From the NCBI GenBank assembly GCA_022839105.1, contig JALHDH010000008.1, positions 1-50,686 of the forward strand: a DNA stretch of 50,686 nt, read 5' to 3'. The DNA comes from a bacterium (GTDB lineage: Bacteria > Vulcanimicrobiota > Xenobia > Xenobiales > Xenobiaceae). Below, one piece after another: positions 32,890 to 41,526 of the stretch; the stretch's first letter is position 1, and the number at the start of each line of letters is the position of its first letter. Under the pieces are notes generated by a model that saw only the letters and a list, made by a program, of their open reading frames with translations, had not been told where the DNA came from and made no database searches. The position numbers were made by a program, and so were the translations under genes.

Positions 32890-34446
32890 ATGCACGAGAA
32901 TGGGAGCCGAGGCGAGGGGCAGGGCCAGTCGCCGCGTGGGCGGGTCCTGTCCTTCGAGGGCCGCAGACTCAACCCCCAGGAGGCCAATCGCCTCCTGGAT
33001 CTCTCCTTCATCTTCGAGGTCCAGGAGCGGGTCGAGGATGCCGTCGCCCTCTACTCCACGATCCTGGCGCAATATCCCTTGTGGGCCGATGTCCACTTCC
33101 GCCTGGGAGGAGCCCGGGAGGCCCAAGGAGACCTGACTGGGGCCGAGGAGGCCTACGGCCGGGCGCTGGGACTCAATCGCAACTACGCCGATGCCCGCCG
33201 CAAGCTGGGCGAGGTCCTCATGGACCAGGGCCGCTTTGAAGAGGCCCTGCCCCACTTCGACAAGCTTCTGCAGATCCGCGTCGAGCGGCGCTATGCCGAC
33301 GTGCACAACAACCTGGGGGTCGCCCACGAGCAGAAGGGGGACGCGGACCGGGCCGAAGCCTGCTATCGCCAGGCGCTGGAGATCAACCCGGACTTCGAGC
33401 GCGCCCGCTACAACCTGGCCAATGTGCTGGACTCAACGGGTCGCCCCCTGGAGGCCCAGGCGGAGTACCGCAGCGTGCTGGCCCGCAATCCCCAGGAAGG
33501 AAGGACCCTGCAGAACCTGGCGGTCAGCCTGGCCGGGTCCGGACGCCTTCAGGAAGCCGCCCGGATCCTCGAAGAACTGCTCAAGGCAGAACCCCACAAC
33601 ATGCTGGCCTGGCAGAACCTGGCCAGCGTCTATCGGGACCTGGGCCTTCCCGAGCGGGCCGCACAGGTGGACGAGCAGGCCCGAGGGATCCCGCCCCTGC
33701 CACCCGAGGAGCTCCCCTTCGATCTGGAATCGATCCTGCGGGAATCCTCCAAGGAGTATGAGGAGATTCTGAAGCAGCACCCCCGTTGGCCCGACGTGCA
33801 CTTCAAACTGGGCCTGGTCTGTGAAGGCCTGGGCCAACCGGAAAAGGCCCTGAGCTGCTATCAGCAGGCGCTGGCCATCCACCCGGACTACGTCCAGGCT
33901 CATCGCAAGCTGGCCGAGCTCTTCTTCGACCTGGGGCAATACGACCAGGCCATCTCGGAATTCGAGAAGGTCCTGACCATCCGGGTGAGCTGCCGGTATG
34001 CCGACGTGCACAACAACTGCGGCGTGGCCCACGAGGGTCTGGGCGACTACGAAGCGGCCCGTCAGGCCTTTCTTCGCGCCCTGGAGATCAACCCCCACTA
34101 CTCCAAGGCCCGCTACAACCTGGGCAATACCTTCCTCGACCAGGAGGAATGGACCCAGGCCGTCGACCAGTACCGGCTCGTCCTGGAGCGCTTCCCGGAC
34201 GAGACCCGGACCCTCAACAACCTGGGGGTCTGCCTGGCTCATTTGAACCAAAACGAAGAAGCCATGGAGGCCTTCGCCCGGCGGGCTGCCCTGGAGCCCG
34301 AAAACCCCGGGGCTCATTTCAACCTGGCCCAACTGCACGAAGTCCTGGGGAACCAGGATCAGGCCAGGGATCACTACCGGAGGGCCCTGGAGCTCGACCC
34401 ACGACACCTGGAGGCCGCCGAGCGGCTCAGGGACCTCATCGGATAG
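32890..34446 (+). CDS. TPR protein with an internally duplicated repeat block
   Basis: A 518-residue protein of tetratricopeptide repeats. Two blocks offset by 235 residues are similar: YPLWADVHFRLG (62-73) versus HPRWPDVHFKLG (297-308), and RYADVHNNLGVAHE (134-147) versus RYADVHNNCGVAHE (369-382). This shows a duplication of about five TPRs. A third group closes the C-terminus. No signal or membrane segment is seen, so it is an intracellular scaffold by inference. The ATG at 32890 follows GGGAGG. It lies 32 bases before a J-domain/TPR gene, and co-expression with a DnaK co-chaperone suggests a role in protein handling. Confidence 0.8.
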   Translation: MHENGSRGEGQGQSPRGRVLSFEGRRLNPQEANRLLDLSFIFEVQERVEDAVALYSTILAQYPLWADVHFRLGGAREAQGDLTGAEEAYGRALGLNRNYADARRKLGEVLMDQGRFEEALPHFDKLLQIRVERRYADVHNNLGVAHEQKGDADRAEACYRQALEINPDFERARYNLANVLDSTGRPLEAQAEYRSVLARNPQEGRTLQNLAVSLAGSGRLQEAARILEELLKAEPHNMLAWQNLASVYRDLGLPERAAQVDEQARGIPPLPPEELPFDLESILRESSKEYEEILKQHPRWPDVHFKLGLVCEGLGQPEKALSCYQQALAIHPDYVQAHRKLAELFFDLGQYDQAISEFEKVLTIRVSCRYADVHNNCGVAHEGLGDYEAARQAFLRALEINPHYSKARYNLGNTFLDQEEWTQAVDQYRLVLERFPDETRTLNNLGVCLAHLNQNEEAMEAFARRAALEPENPGAHFNLAQLHEVLGNQDQARDHYRRALELDPRHLEAAERLRDLIG

Positions 34447-34478
34447 AACTGGAAGATTCCAGCCAAGGGAGACACGGC

Positions 34479-35120
34479 GTGGCCAAGCGCGATTACTATA
34501 TGATTCTGGGAGTGCCGCCCACGGCGCAGCCCGACGAGATCAAGAAGGCCTACCGGATGCTGTCCAAAAAATACCATCCGGACCTGAACCCGGACATGAA
34601 GACGGTCTCCGACGAGAAGATGAAGGAACTCGTGGAAGCCTACAATGTCCTCAACGACAATTCCAAGCGCAAGGCCTACGACAAGCAGCCCCAGTTCCAG
34701 GCCAAGCGCTTTGCGAAGTCCTCGGTCCGCACCAAGGCCGACCGGGCCGCCTTCACCAAGAAGCCGAAGTATTCCAAGGAGCCCTCACTCCTGGAACGGC
34801 TGCTCTCCCCCTTCCTGAAGAAGACCCAGAGCAGCGAAGGCGGGAGCCTCCTGGATCCCAAGCAGGCGGATGTCCACTTCACCTTGGGCCTGTCCATGGC
34901 CGAAAGCGAGACCTTCTACGATCAGGCCAAGGGCGAGTTCAAGCTGACCCTGAAATTCGACCCCAAGCACAAGGAGGCGGCCTACAACCACGCCCTGATG
35001 TGCTACAAACTGGGCGAATTCGAAGAGGCCCGCGTCGGCTTCCAGAGATGCCTGCAATTGGACCCGGAGGACCCCCTGGCCCGCCGGATGCTGGGGCTGC
35101 TGCACGACCCGATGCTCTGA
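34479..35120 (+). CDS. J-domain protein with TPR-like C-terminus
   Basis: A 213-residue protein. Residues 1-70 are a DnaJ J-domain (RDYYMILGVPPTAQPDEIKK, with HPD in KKYHPDLNPD) which stimulates DnaK ATPase. There is no G/F region or zinc finger, so it is a type III J-protein. The C-terminal half is helical with TPR-like units (ADVHFTLGLSMAESE, AYNHALMCYKLGEFEEAR). The GTG start follows AGGGAGA. It is cotranscribed with the TPR gene 32 bases upstream. It might deliver a particular client bound by the TPR to DnaK. It ends at a perfect 17-bp hairpin. Confidence 0.85.
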   Translation: MAKRDYYMILGVPPTAQPDEIKKAYRMLSKKYHPDLNPDMKTVSDEKMKELVEAYNVLNDNSKRKAYDKQPQFQAKRFAKSSVRTKADRAAFTKKPKYSKEPSLLERLLSPFLKKTQSSEGGSLLDPKQADVHFTLGLSMAESETFYDQAKGEFKLTLKFDPKHKEAAYNHALMCYKLGEFEEARVGFQRCLQLDPEDPLARRMLGLLHDPML

Positions 35121-35144
35121 GGACCTCCCGCGGCGCGGGAAGGC

Positions 35145-35183
35145 GCGAGGGGCCGCCCCGGTCACGCCGGGGCGGCCCCTCGC
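35145..35183. terminator. perfect 17-bp hairpin between convergent genes
   Basis: GCGAGGGGCCGCCCCGG (35145-35161) pairs base for base with CCGGGGCGGCCCCTCGC (35167-35183) around a five-base loop. It lies between the J-domain gene and hutU. There is no U-run on either strand. Confidence 0.65.
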
Positions 35184-35190
35184 CTGGAGC

Positions 35191-36849
35191 TCAGGCTTCC
35201 AGCATCGGCACCCGGACCCCACGCTTGCGAGCGACCTCAAGAGCCCTCTCATACCCGGCATCCGCGTGCCGCAGGACGCCCATCCCGGGGTCCGTGGTCA
35301 AAACGCAGGCCAGTCGCTCGGCCGCCTCCGGCGTCCCATCCGCCACGACCACCATCCCGGCGTGCAGGGAATAACCGATCCCCACTCCCCCGCCGTGATG
35401 GAACGAAACCCAGGTCGCCCCCGCGGCGGTGTTGATCAGGGCATTGAGGATGGGCCAGTCCCCGATGGCGTCAGAACCGTCCCGCATGGCCTCGGTCTCC
35501 CGGTTCGGCGAGGCCACCGAGCCCGCATCCAGATGATCGCGCCCGATCACGATGGGAGCCGAGACCTCCCCTCGGGCCACCAGGTCATTGAAGACCCGCC
35601 CCATCCTGGCCCGCTCTCCGTAGCCCAACCAGCAGATTCGGCAGGGCAGGCCCTGGTGCTTGACCTTCTCGCCAGCGTGACGGATCCAGCGAGCCAGCGC
35701 CTCATCCTCGGGAAAGGTCTCCAGGACCGCCCGGTCGGTCCGCTCCAGGTCCCTGGGGTCCCCGCTGAGGACCGCCCAGCGGAAAGGCCCCTTGCCCTCG
35801 CAGAAGAGCGGGCGGATGAAGGCCGGCACGAAACCCGGAAAGGCGAAGGCTCCCTGGACCCCGGCCTTCTCAGCCTGGGCCCGGATATTGTTCCCATAGT
35901 CGAAGACCACCGAGCCGGCCTCCTGGAAGTCCAACATGGCCTGGACGTGCGTGGCCACGGACTGGAAGGCCCGCTTCTGGTATTCCTCGGGATCGCTCTG
36001 GCGAAGAGCCAGGGCTTCGGAATAGGGCATGCCGTGCGGGACGTATCCCCCCAGCATGTCGTGGGCGCTGGTCTGGTCGGTCACCACGTCCGGGCGGATC
36101 CCGCGCCTCAGCAACTCGGGAAAGACCTCGGCGGCGTTGGCCACCAGGCCGACCGAGAGGGGCTTCCTCTTCTCCAGGGCCTCCTGGACCCAGCCCAAGG
36201 CTTCCTGCAGATCCGCCGTGGCGCGATCACAGTAGGCTCCCTCCACCCGCCTTCGGGCCCGCTCGGGGTCCACCTCGGCAACCAGGGCCACCCCGCCATT
36301 CAAGGTGACTGCCAGGGGCTGGGCCCCACCCATTCCGCCCAGACCGGCGGTGAGGACCAGGCGACCCTCCAGGGTGCCCGAAAAGTGTTGACGCGCCAGC
36401 TCGGCCAGGGTCTCGTAGGTGCCCTGGAGGATTCCCTGGGTCCCGATATAGATCCACGACCCCGCCGTCATCTGGCCGTACATGGTCAACCCGGCGGCTT
36501 CGAACTCCCGGAACTTCTCCCAGGTCGCCCATGCCGGAACCAGATTCGAGTTGGCGATCAGGACCCGGGGAGCCCGAGGGTGGGTCTTGAAGACGCCGAC
36601 CGGCTTGCCGGACTGGACCAGCAGGGTCTCATCGCCTTCCAGTTCGCGCAGGCTGCGAACGATCGCATCGTAGCATTCCCAGTTCCGTGCCGCTCGGCCG
36701 GTCCCGCCATAGACCACCAGGTCCTCAGGCCTCTCGGCCACCTCGGGGTCCAGGTTGTTCATGAGCATGCGCAGGGCGGCCTCCTGCTGCCAGCCCTTGC
36801 AGGTAAGGGTCGTCCCACGTGGGGCACGAATCGCGGTTCGGATCGACAT
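35191..36849 (-). CDS. hutU: urocanate hydratase
   Basis: A 552-residue urocanase, exactly the usual length, catalysing urocanate to imidazolonepropionate in histidine degradation with a tightly bound NAD+. Typical segments are KGWQQEAALRMLMNNLDP, VYGGTGRAARNWECYDAI, TAGSWIYIGTQGILQGTYET, LGGMGGAQPLAVTLNGG and the GYGERARMG/HHGGGVGIGYS region. GGAGG seven bases before ATG 36849 fixes the start, 21 bases inside the longer frame. No hutH or hutI is in the window. It follows rodA by 17 bases on the same strand. Confidence 0.97.
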   Translation of the reverse strand: MSIRTAIRAPRGTTLTCKGWQQEAALRMLMNNLDPEVAERPEDLVVYGGTGRAARNWECYDAIVRSLRELEGDETLLVQSGKPVGVFKTHPRAPRVLIANSNLVPAWATWEKFREFEAAGLTMYGQMTAGSWIYIGTQGILQGTYETLAELARQHFSGTLEGRLVLTAGLGGMGGAQPLAVTLNGGVALVAEVDPERARRRVEGAYCDRATADLQEALGWVQEALEKRKPLSVGLVANAAEVFPELLRRGIRPDVVTDQTSAHDMLGGYVPHGMPYSEALALRQSDPEEYQKRAFQSVATHVQAMLDFQEAGSVVFDYGNNIRAQAEKAGVQGAFAFPGFVPAFIRPLFCEGKGPFRWAVLSGDPRDLERTDRAVLETFPEDEALARWIRHAGEKVKHQGLPCRICWLGYGERARMGRVFNDLVARGEVSAPIVIGRDHLDAGSVASPNRETEAMRDGSDAIGDWPILNALINTAAGATWVSFHHGGGVGIGYSLHAGMVVVADGTPEAAERLACVLTTDPGMGVLRHADAGYERALEVARKRGVRVPMLEA

Positions 36850-36866
36850 TCCAAGACCTCCAGAGT

Positions 36867-37955
36867 TCAATCAGGCGCCCGGGGGCGCCGCAACCAGAGA
36901 CTGTTGAGAATTCCCAACCCGGCCAGGCTGGTGATCGCTGCGCTCCCCCCATAGCTCAGGAAGGGAAGAGGGATGCCCACCACCGGACACAACCCCACCG
37001 TCATCCCGAGGTTGACCAGGACATGGACCGCAAACAAGGTCCCGATCCCGGCGGCCAGATAACTTCCATACCGATTCCGGGTTGCCTGTGCCGTCCTGAA
37101 GGCACAGAAGACCAGGACGGCCAAAAGCATCAGCAGCACCGCGCTGCCGACCAGGCCGAGTTCCTCGGCCACGACCGTGAAGATGAAGTCGGTGTGATGT
37201 TCGGGAACGAAGTCGAGTTGATTCTGGGTCCCCTGGAAGAGGCCTTTCCCCCAAAGCCCCCCCGAACCGATGGCGATCCGGGACTGCAGGATATTCCAGC
37301 CTGAACCGGTCGGGTCCGCCTCGGGATTGAGGAAGACCATCAAGCGCTCCCTCTGATAGTCGTGCAGCACGAAGGGGAAGACCGCCAGGGCCAGGGCCAC
37401 CATCCCCAGCAGCCAGGCTCGGGGAATCCCGGCCACGTACATCATCACCATTCCCACGCTGACGGTGGCGATGGCGGTCCCCAGATCCGGCTGAAGCATG
37501 ATCAGCAGCATCGGGAGGCCGATCAGGACCATCCCCTTGAAGAAGCGCGAACCCGCCGGCTCTTCTTCGCCCTCCTCATCCCCACCCAGGACTCGGGCCA
37601 GGACCAGGATCAGAAGAAGCTTGGCGGGCTCGGAGGGCTGGAAGGCCCCCAAGGGCCCCAGGTCGATCCAGCGCTGAGCCCCCTTGGCCGCGGTCCCCAC
37701 GGCCAGGACCGCCACCAGGAGGCCGATCAGGACGGCATAGAGCCAGGGAGCCGCGCGCCACCAGACCCGATAGTCGACCATCGAGGCCAGGAGCATCACC
37801 CCGGAGCCGAAGGCCAGCATCAAGGCCTGACGGGAGACCTCCGACCCCGGGCCCGCCTCGCCGGTGGCGCTGAAAATCATCAACAAGCCCAGCATGGCGA
37901 GCAGCAGGGTGCAAGACATCAACAGCAGGTCCAGTCGGCGCCACCAGGGGTACAT
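36867..37955 (-). CDS. rodA: rod-shape peptidoglycan glycosyltransferase RodA
   Basis: A 362-residue SEDS protein with about ten transmembrane helices. The hallmark motifs are AQRWIDLGPLGAFQPSEPAK, LMLQPDLGTA-like (IMLQPDLGTA), PEHHTDFIFTVVAEELG with the catalytic Asp/Glu region, and VVGIPLPFLSYGGSA. It polymerises lipid II glycan strands in the elongasome with a class B PBP (mrdA), which is not in the window. ATG 37955 has GGAGG four bases upstream. It is encoded next to minCDE only in the broad sense (about 1 kb away), with dcd between. It probably shares a transcript with hutU, which is an odd pairing. Confidence 0.95.
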   Translation of the reverse strand: MYPWWRRLDLLLMSCTLLLAMLGLLMIFSATGEAGPGSEVSRQALMLAFGSGVMLLASMVDYRVWWRAAPWLYAVLIGLLVAVLAVGTAAKGAQRWIDLGPLGAFQPSEPAKLLLILVLARVLGGDEEGEEEPAGSRFFKGMVLIGLPMLLIMLQPDLGTAIATVSVGMVMMYVAGIPRAWLLGMVALALAVFPFVLHDYQRERLMVFLNPEADPTGSGWNILQSRIAIGSGGLWGKGLFQGTQNQLDFVPEHHTDFIFTVVAEELGLVGSAVLLMLLAVLVFCAFRTAQATRNRYGSYLAAGIGTLFAVHVLVNLGMTVGLCPVVGIPLPFLSYGGSAAITSLAGLGILNSLWLRRPRAPD

Positions 37956-38084
37956 CGGTCCTCCGGAATGGAGCAGGGTTACTCCCCGCCCCCAGCCAGT
38001 CCTGCCTCCAGGGAAACCCTCGTCCGGCGCGAACCGGCCCTGCACCCCCGGCCGTCTCCAGGCGGCAGGAAAGGACGGAACCCC

Positions 38085-39182
38085 ATGAGGCAGGCCGGAG
38101 CGATCCCCAGCCAGATCATCGAACAATTCCTTGCCGGCGGAAGTATCCGAGCCATGGATCCGGTCCCCGCCGAAAACATCCAGCCAGCCAGCCTGGACCT
38201 GCGACTGGGTCGGCGGGGCTGGCGGGTCCAGGCCGCCTTCCTGCCCCTCCGGGACGAGCCGATCCAGCGGGCCCTGGAGCGGTATGGCGTGGAGGAAGTC
38301 GATCTCGCCTTCCCTCAGGTCCTGGGACTGGATCAGACCTACGTGATCGAGGTGGCCGAGGAGCTGAACCTCCCTCCGGGAGTCCACGCCTACACCAACA
38401 ACAAGAGTTCCACCGGCCGCATGAACGTCTGGGCCCGCACCCTGGTCGACGGACTCCCCCGATTCGACAAGATCCCTGCCGGCTACCGGGGTCGGGCCTA
38501 CGTGATGGTGACCCCGCGCTCCTGGCCCCTGCGCGTGCGTTCCGGCAATACCCTCAACCAGGCTCGATTCCTTCGCGGCGAGAACCGCCTGGCGGACCTG
38601 GAACTGGAGATGGCCCACCAGCAGATGAAGCTGGTCTGCGATTCGGAAGGAAGACCCGACGAGCCCGTCCTGGACTCGGGACTCCTGCTGACGGTCGACC
38701 TGCGCGGAGATCTGGTCGGCTTCGAGGCCATCCCCTGTGAAGACCCCGTGGACCTGACCTGCTCCACCCCCCAGGACGGCTCACGCTACTTCCGGGAGGT
38801 GCGGGCCCGGGACGGCGAGGTGCTGCTGCGCAAGAACGGGTTCTATATCCTGTGCACCCGGGAGTTCCTCCGGGTCCCCCCTCTCTTCGCCGTCGAGATG
38901 GTGGCCTACGACATCCACTCCGGCGAGTACCGCTCCCACTACGCCGGCTTCTTCGACCCCGGCTTCGGCTATGGCCGGGAGGGGGAGGTCATGGGAACCC
39001 CGGCGGTCCTGGAACTCGACACCCACGAAGACGTGGTCTTCCGACACGGCCAGCCGATCTGCAAGATGGTCTTCGAACACCTGATCAAGACGCCTGAGAG
39101 GGTCTACGGGGTCGACCTGGGCTCCCACTACCAGCACCAGCGGGGACCGCAACTGGGCCGACACTTCACGCTGCCCGGATGA
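38085..39182 (+). CDS. tandem-domain dCTP deaminase/dUTPase-family protein
   Basis: A 365-residue protein with two dCTP deaminase/dUTPase-like domains in tandem. In the first, ASLDLRLG (residues 35-42) and NNKSSTGRMN (105-114) are the family motifs. In the second, GSRYFREV, LRKNGFYILCTREFLRVP and QPICKMVFEHL form the same beta-barrel core without the full substrate motif. Length and layout match the 2'-deoxycytidine 5'-triphosphate deaminase type known from alphaproteobacteria, about 360 residues against 190 for E. coli Dcd. It supplies dUTP for thymidylate synthesis. ATG 38085 follows AAGGA. It is divergent from rodA. Confidence 0.8.
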   Translation: MRQAGAIPSQIIEQFLAGGSIRAMDPVPAENIQPASLDLRLGRRGWRVQAAFLPLRDEPIQRALERYGVEEVDLAFPQVLGLDQTYVIEVAEELNLPPGVHAYTNNKSSTGRMNVWARTLVDGLPRFDKIPAGYRGRAYVMVTPRSWPLRVRSGNTLNQARFLRGENRLADLELEMAHQQMKLVCDSEGRPDEPVLDSGLLLTVDLRGDLVGFEAIPCEDPVDLTCSTPQDGSRYFREVRARDGEVLLRKNGFYILCTREFLRVPPLFAVEMVAYDIHSGEYRSHYAGFFDPGFGYGREGEVMGTPAVLELDTHEDVVFRHGQPICKMVFEHLIKTPERVYGVDLGSHYQHQRGPQLGRHFTLPG

Positions 39183-39183
39183 G

Positions 39184-39218
39184 TCGAGCGCCGGGCCCTG
39201 GACGGGTCCGGCGCTCGA
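39184..39218. terminator. hairpin between convergent dcd and minE
   Basis: TCGAGCGCCGG (39184-39194) pairs with CCGGCGCTCGA (39208-39218), with a further CCC/GGG step inside. It starts two bases after the deaminase stop and ends ten bases before the minE stop. No U-tract is present. Confidence 0.6.
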
Positions 39219-39228
39219 GGCTTCCGGG

Positions 39229-39678
39229 TCAGGCCCGACGCTTGTGCCGACGGGTTCGGCGCCGGGCCGCCAGGCGGGAGTTGTCGAGCCGTCCGGGGGC
39301 CTCGGCGGGCCGGGAGGCCGCGGGAACCTCGAGGCTTTCGACCTCCGGGTCCGGATTGCGACGGGCCGTGGGAGGCGGCGAGAGGCTGACCGCCGCCATC
39401 TCGGCAGACGAGCGATGAACGCTGCGCACCGGAATGTTGGCGGCCAGGGCCATGGCTCCCTCGTGGCGCTCGAGCCCCATCTGCATCGAACGGGTATCGA
39501 TCTCCATGTAGCGCGAGATCACCTCGATCAGCTCGTTGCGCAGGGATTCCATCAGATGGGGGGCGACGGTGGCCCGGTCGCTGACCAGCACCAGCCGCAG
39601 CCGATCCCGAGCGGCGCTCCGGGTATCCTCCCGGGTGCCTCCGAAGATACGATTGAAGAACGAGAAGAAATCAAACAT
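39229..39678 (-). CDS. minE: cell division topological specificity factor MinE with long tail
   Basis: A 149-residue MinE. The N-terminal amphipathic membrane-binding helix MFDFFSFFNRIFGG is followed by the MinD-contact region AARDRLRLVLVSDRATVAPHL. The dimerising domain is RNELIEVISRYMEIDTRSMQM. The typical protein ends near residue 88. Here about 60 more residues, low-complexity and ending RRTRRHKRRA, form a basic tail. AAGGAG eight bases before the ATG fixes the start. It is third of the minCDE operon, 11 bases after minD. It stimulates MinD ATPase and drives the pole-to-pole oscillation. Confidence 0.92.
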   Translation of the reverse strand: MFDFFSFFNRIFGGTREDTRSAARDRLRLVLVSDRATVAPHLMESLRNELIEVISRYMEIDTRSMQMGLERHEGAMALAANIPVRSVHRSSAEMAAVSLSPPPTARRNPDPEVESLEVPAASRPAEAPGRLDNSRLAARRRTRRHKRRA

Positions 39679-39689
39679 CTGCCGACTCC

Positions 39690-40508
39690 TTAGTGGACCC
39701 CGGAACTGCCGACGCTGACGGTGAAGACGCGCCGCAGGCGATCCATCCAACTGTCCGTGGTGGGCATCCCGACCGGAGGAGAGCTGGGATCGACCAGGCG
39801 TGCGACGATCTGGCGATAGGCCTCCCCAGCCCGGGAAACGCGATCCATGACGGCGGGCTGACCCTTGTTGGAAGCGCTCAGGATTCCCTCGTCCTCGGGC
39901 ACGATCCCCAGAAGCTCGATGCCGAGGATCTCCTTGACATCCTGGATCGACAGCATCTGTCCGCGGCGCGCCATGTCCTGCTTGTAGCGATTGATCACCA
40001 GACGCGGGTTGGACTTCTCCTGGGCTTCCAGAAGGCCGACGATGCGGTCGGCATCGCGAATGGCCGAGACCTCGGGATTGGTGACCACGATGGCCTCGTC
40101 TGCCCCGGCCACGGCGTTGCGGAAGCCGTGCTCGATCCCCGCCGGGCTGTCGATCAAGACGAAGTCGAAGGACTCCTTGAGCTCGGCGCACAAGGCCTGC
40201 ATCTGCTCGGGACTGACGGCGTCCTTGTCCCGACTCTGGGCCGCCGGCAGGAGGTGCAGGTTCTCGAAGCGCTTGTCCTTGATCAGGGCCTGGCGGAAGG
40301 TCCGGCACTTCTTTTCGACGACATCGACCAGGTCGAACACGATCCGGTTCTCCAGACCCATGACCAGATCGAGGTTCCGCAATCCGATGTCGCCATCGAC
40401 CAGCAGGACCGAGTGCCCGTTCAAGGCCAGACCGGCCCCCAGGTTGGCGGTGCAGGTGGTCTTGCCAACCCCACCCTTGCCCGAAGTGATCACCACGACC
40501 TTGCCCAC
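39690..40508 (-). CDS. minD: septum site-determining ATPase MinD
   Basis: A 272-residue ParA-type ATPase with deviant Walker A KGGVGKTT (residues 11-18), the switch segments GDIGLRNLDL and IDSPAGIEHGF, and a C-terminal amphipathic helix (MDRLRRVF) for membrane binding. It recruits MinC to the membrane at the poles. The GTG start at 40508 is preceded by AAAGGT. The longer open frame starts inside minC's end and is not used. It lies between minC and minE. Confidence 0.95.
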   Translation of the reverse strand: MGKVVVITSGKGGVGKTTCTANLGAGLALNGHSVLLVDGDIGLRNLDLVMGLENRIVFDLVDVVEKKCRTFRQALIKDKRFENLHLLPAAQSRDKDAVSPEQMQALCAELKESFDFVLIDSPAGIEHGFRNAVAGADEAIVVTNPEVSAIRDADRIVGLLEAQEKSNPRLVINRYKQDMARRGQMLSIQDVKEILGIELLGIVPEDEGILSASNKGQPAVMDRVSRAGEAYRQIVARLVDPSSPPVGMPTTDSWMDRLRRVFTVSVGSSGVH

Positions 40509-40555
40509 GTTATCACGACCTTTCGCTGGATTCCCGGCCCGAAGGCCGGGAAGGG

Positions 40556-41308
40556 TCAAGCCGAGAAGGGCTCGACCCGGATCTGCCCCTGGATGACCGA
40601 GGCCCGCATCGGAGAGGTCTCGCGCTTCTTGCGAGCCTCTGCCTCTCCGACCCAGATATGTTCCCCGATGCGCAACTGCGTGGCCAGCATTCCCAGGGCG
40701 ACCACCACCGAACCCTCGCGGCCGGCGGTCCCGGCATGGGCCTGGCCGCGCAGGCTCCCCAGGACCACCACGTCCCCCTCCGCCTCGACGGTAGCTCCGG
40801 GATTGACATCGCCCATGATCACCACGTTCCCCGAATAGCGCACGGTCTGGCCCGAACGCAGCGTCCGGCGCACCATCAAGGTCGCATCCTCGGCGACGGC
40901 CGAGACCTGCGAGACCGGTTCCTCGGCCACCTCGCGAGGACTCGTGCGCACCGCCCCCTCACGCCGGATGGCCCGCCCCTGGTGCTGGGAGAGCCCGAGA
41001 CGACCGATGATGGCCTTGTGCCCGCGCCCCTCGGCTCGGGCGCGGGTGGTCAGCGAGGTGCTGATGATCCCCAGAAGCGACATCCCGCACTCGGCCAGGA
41101 CCGCCTCCAGAAGATCCATCTCGGATTCTGCGAGCTCACGCCATCCCAGGTCCAGGGAGATGCCGCTGCCGGCATAGAACCCCTCCTGTTGGGACAAACG
41201 GGCGCGCAAGGCCTCCGCGGCGATCGAGAACTCGACATCTTCGCGGACGCTGACCAGGATCCCGTTGCGGGAGCCTCGCAGTTGGATGGGATCGACGGTT
41301 CCCTGCAT
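40556..41308 (-). CDS. minC: septum site-determining protein MinC
   Basis: A 250-residue FtsZ-assembly inhibitor. The N-terminal ~95 residues form the FtsZ-interacting domain (VREDVEFSIAAEALRARL). A variable linker follows, and the C-terminal beta-helix (TLRSGQTVRYSGNVVIMGDV, GATVEAEGDVVVLGSLRG, AGREGSVVVALG) binds MinD. ATG 41308 has GAGGT five bases before. It is the first gene of minCDE. The upstream open frame lacks family features. Confidence 0.92.
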   Translation of the reverse strand: MQGTVDPIQLRGSRNGILVSVREDVEFSIAAEALRARLSQQEGFYAGSGISLDLGWRELAESEMDLLEAVLAECGMSLLGIISTSLTTRARAEGRGHKAIIGRLGLSQHQGRAIRREGAVRTSPREVAEEPVSQVSAVAEDATLMVRRTLRSGQTVRYSGNVVIMGDVNPGATVEAEGDVVVLGSLRGQAHAGTAGREGSVVVALGMLATQLRIGEHIWVGEAEARKKRETSPMRASVIQGQIRVEPFSA

Positions 41309-41472
41309 ACCCGACCTCGTGAAGAGAAGTCCCCTGCGCTGGGAGGGGGAGATGGAAGAGCGGGGACCCGAAAGGAGCGCCAGGGCGAGGGGTCCCGCAC
41401 CTCGGAGGATTTCCCTGGCTTGAGGAAGATTCCTCCCCAAGGCCCCGAGGGCTTTCCCGATCCCGGGGATCA

Positions 41473-41503
41473 CGCAGGCCCCGGGGATTCCCCGGGGCCT
41501 GCG
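41473..41503. terminator. perfect 14-bp hairpin upstream of minC
   Basis: CGCAGGCCCCGGGG (41473-41486) and CCCCGGGGCCTGCG (41490-41503) pair exactly around an ATT loop. It lies 24 bases past the stop of the small gene at 41527-41814 and well before minC. It may end that gene's transcript, though it has no U-run. Confidence 0.6.
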
Positions 41504-41526
41504 ACAGAAAGTGGCGAGCCGGAGGA

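Noticed and set aside
36849..36870. Seven extra N-terminal codons of hutU
   Set aside because: GGAGG seven bases before ATG 36849 and the standard 552-residue length favour the shorter protein.
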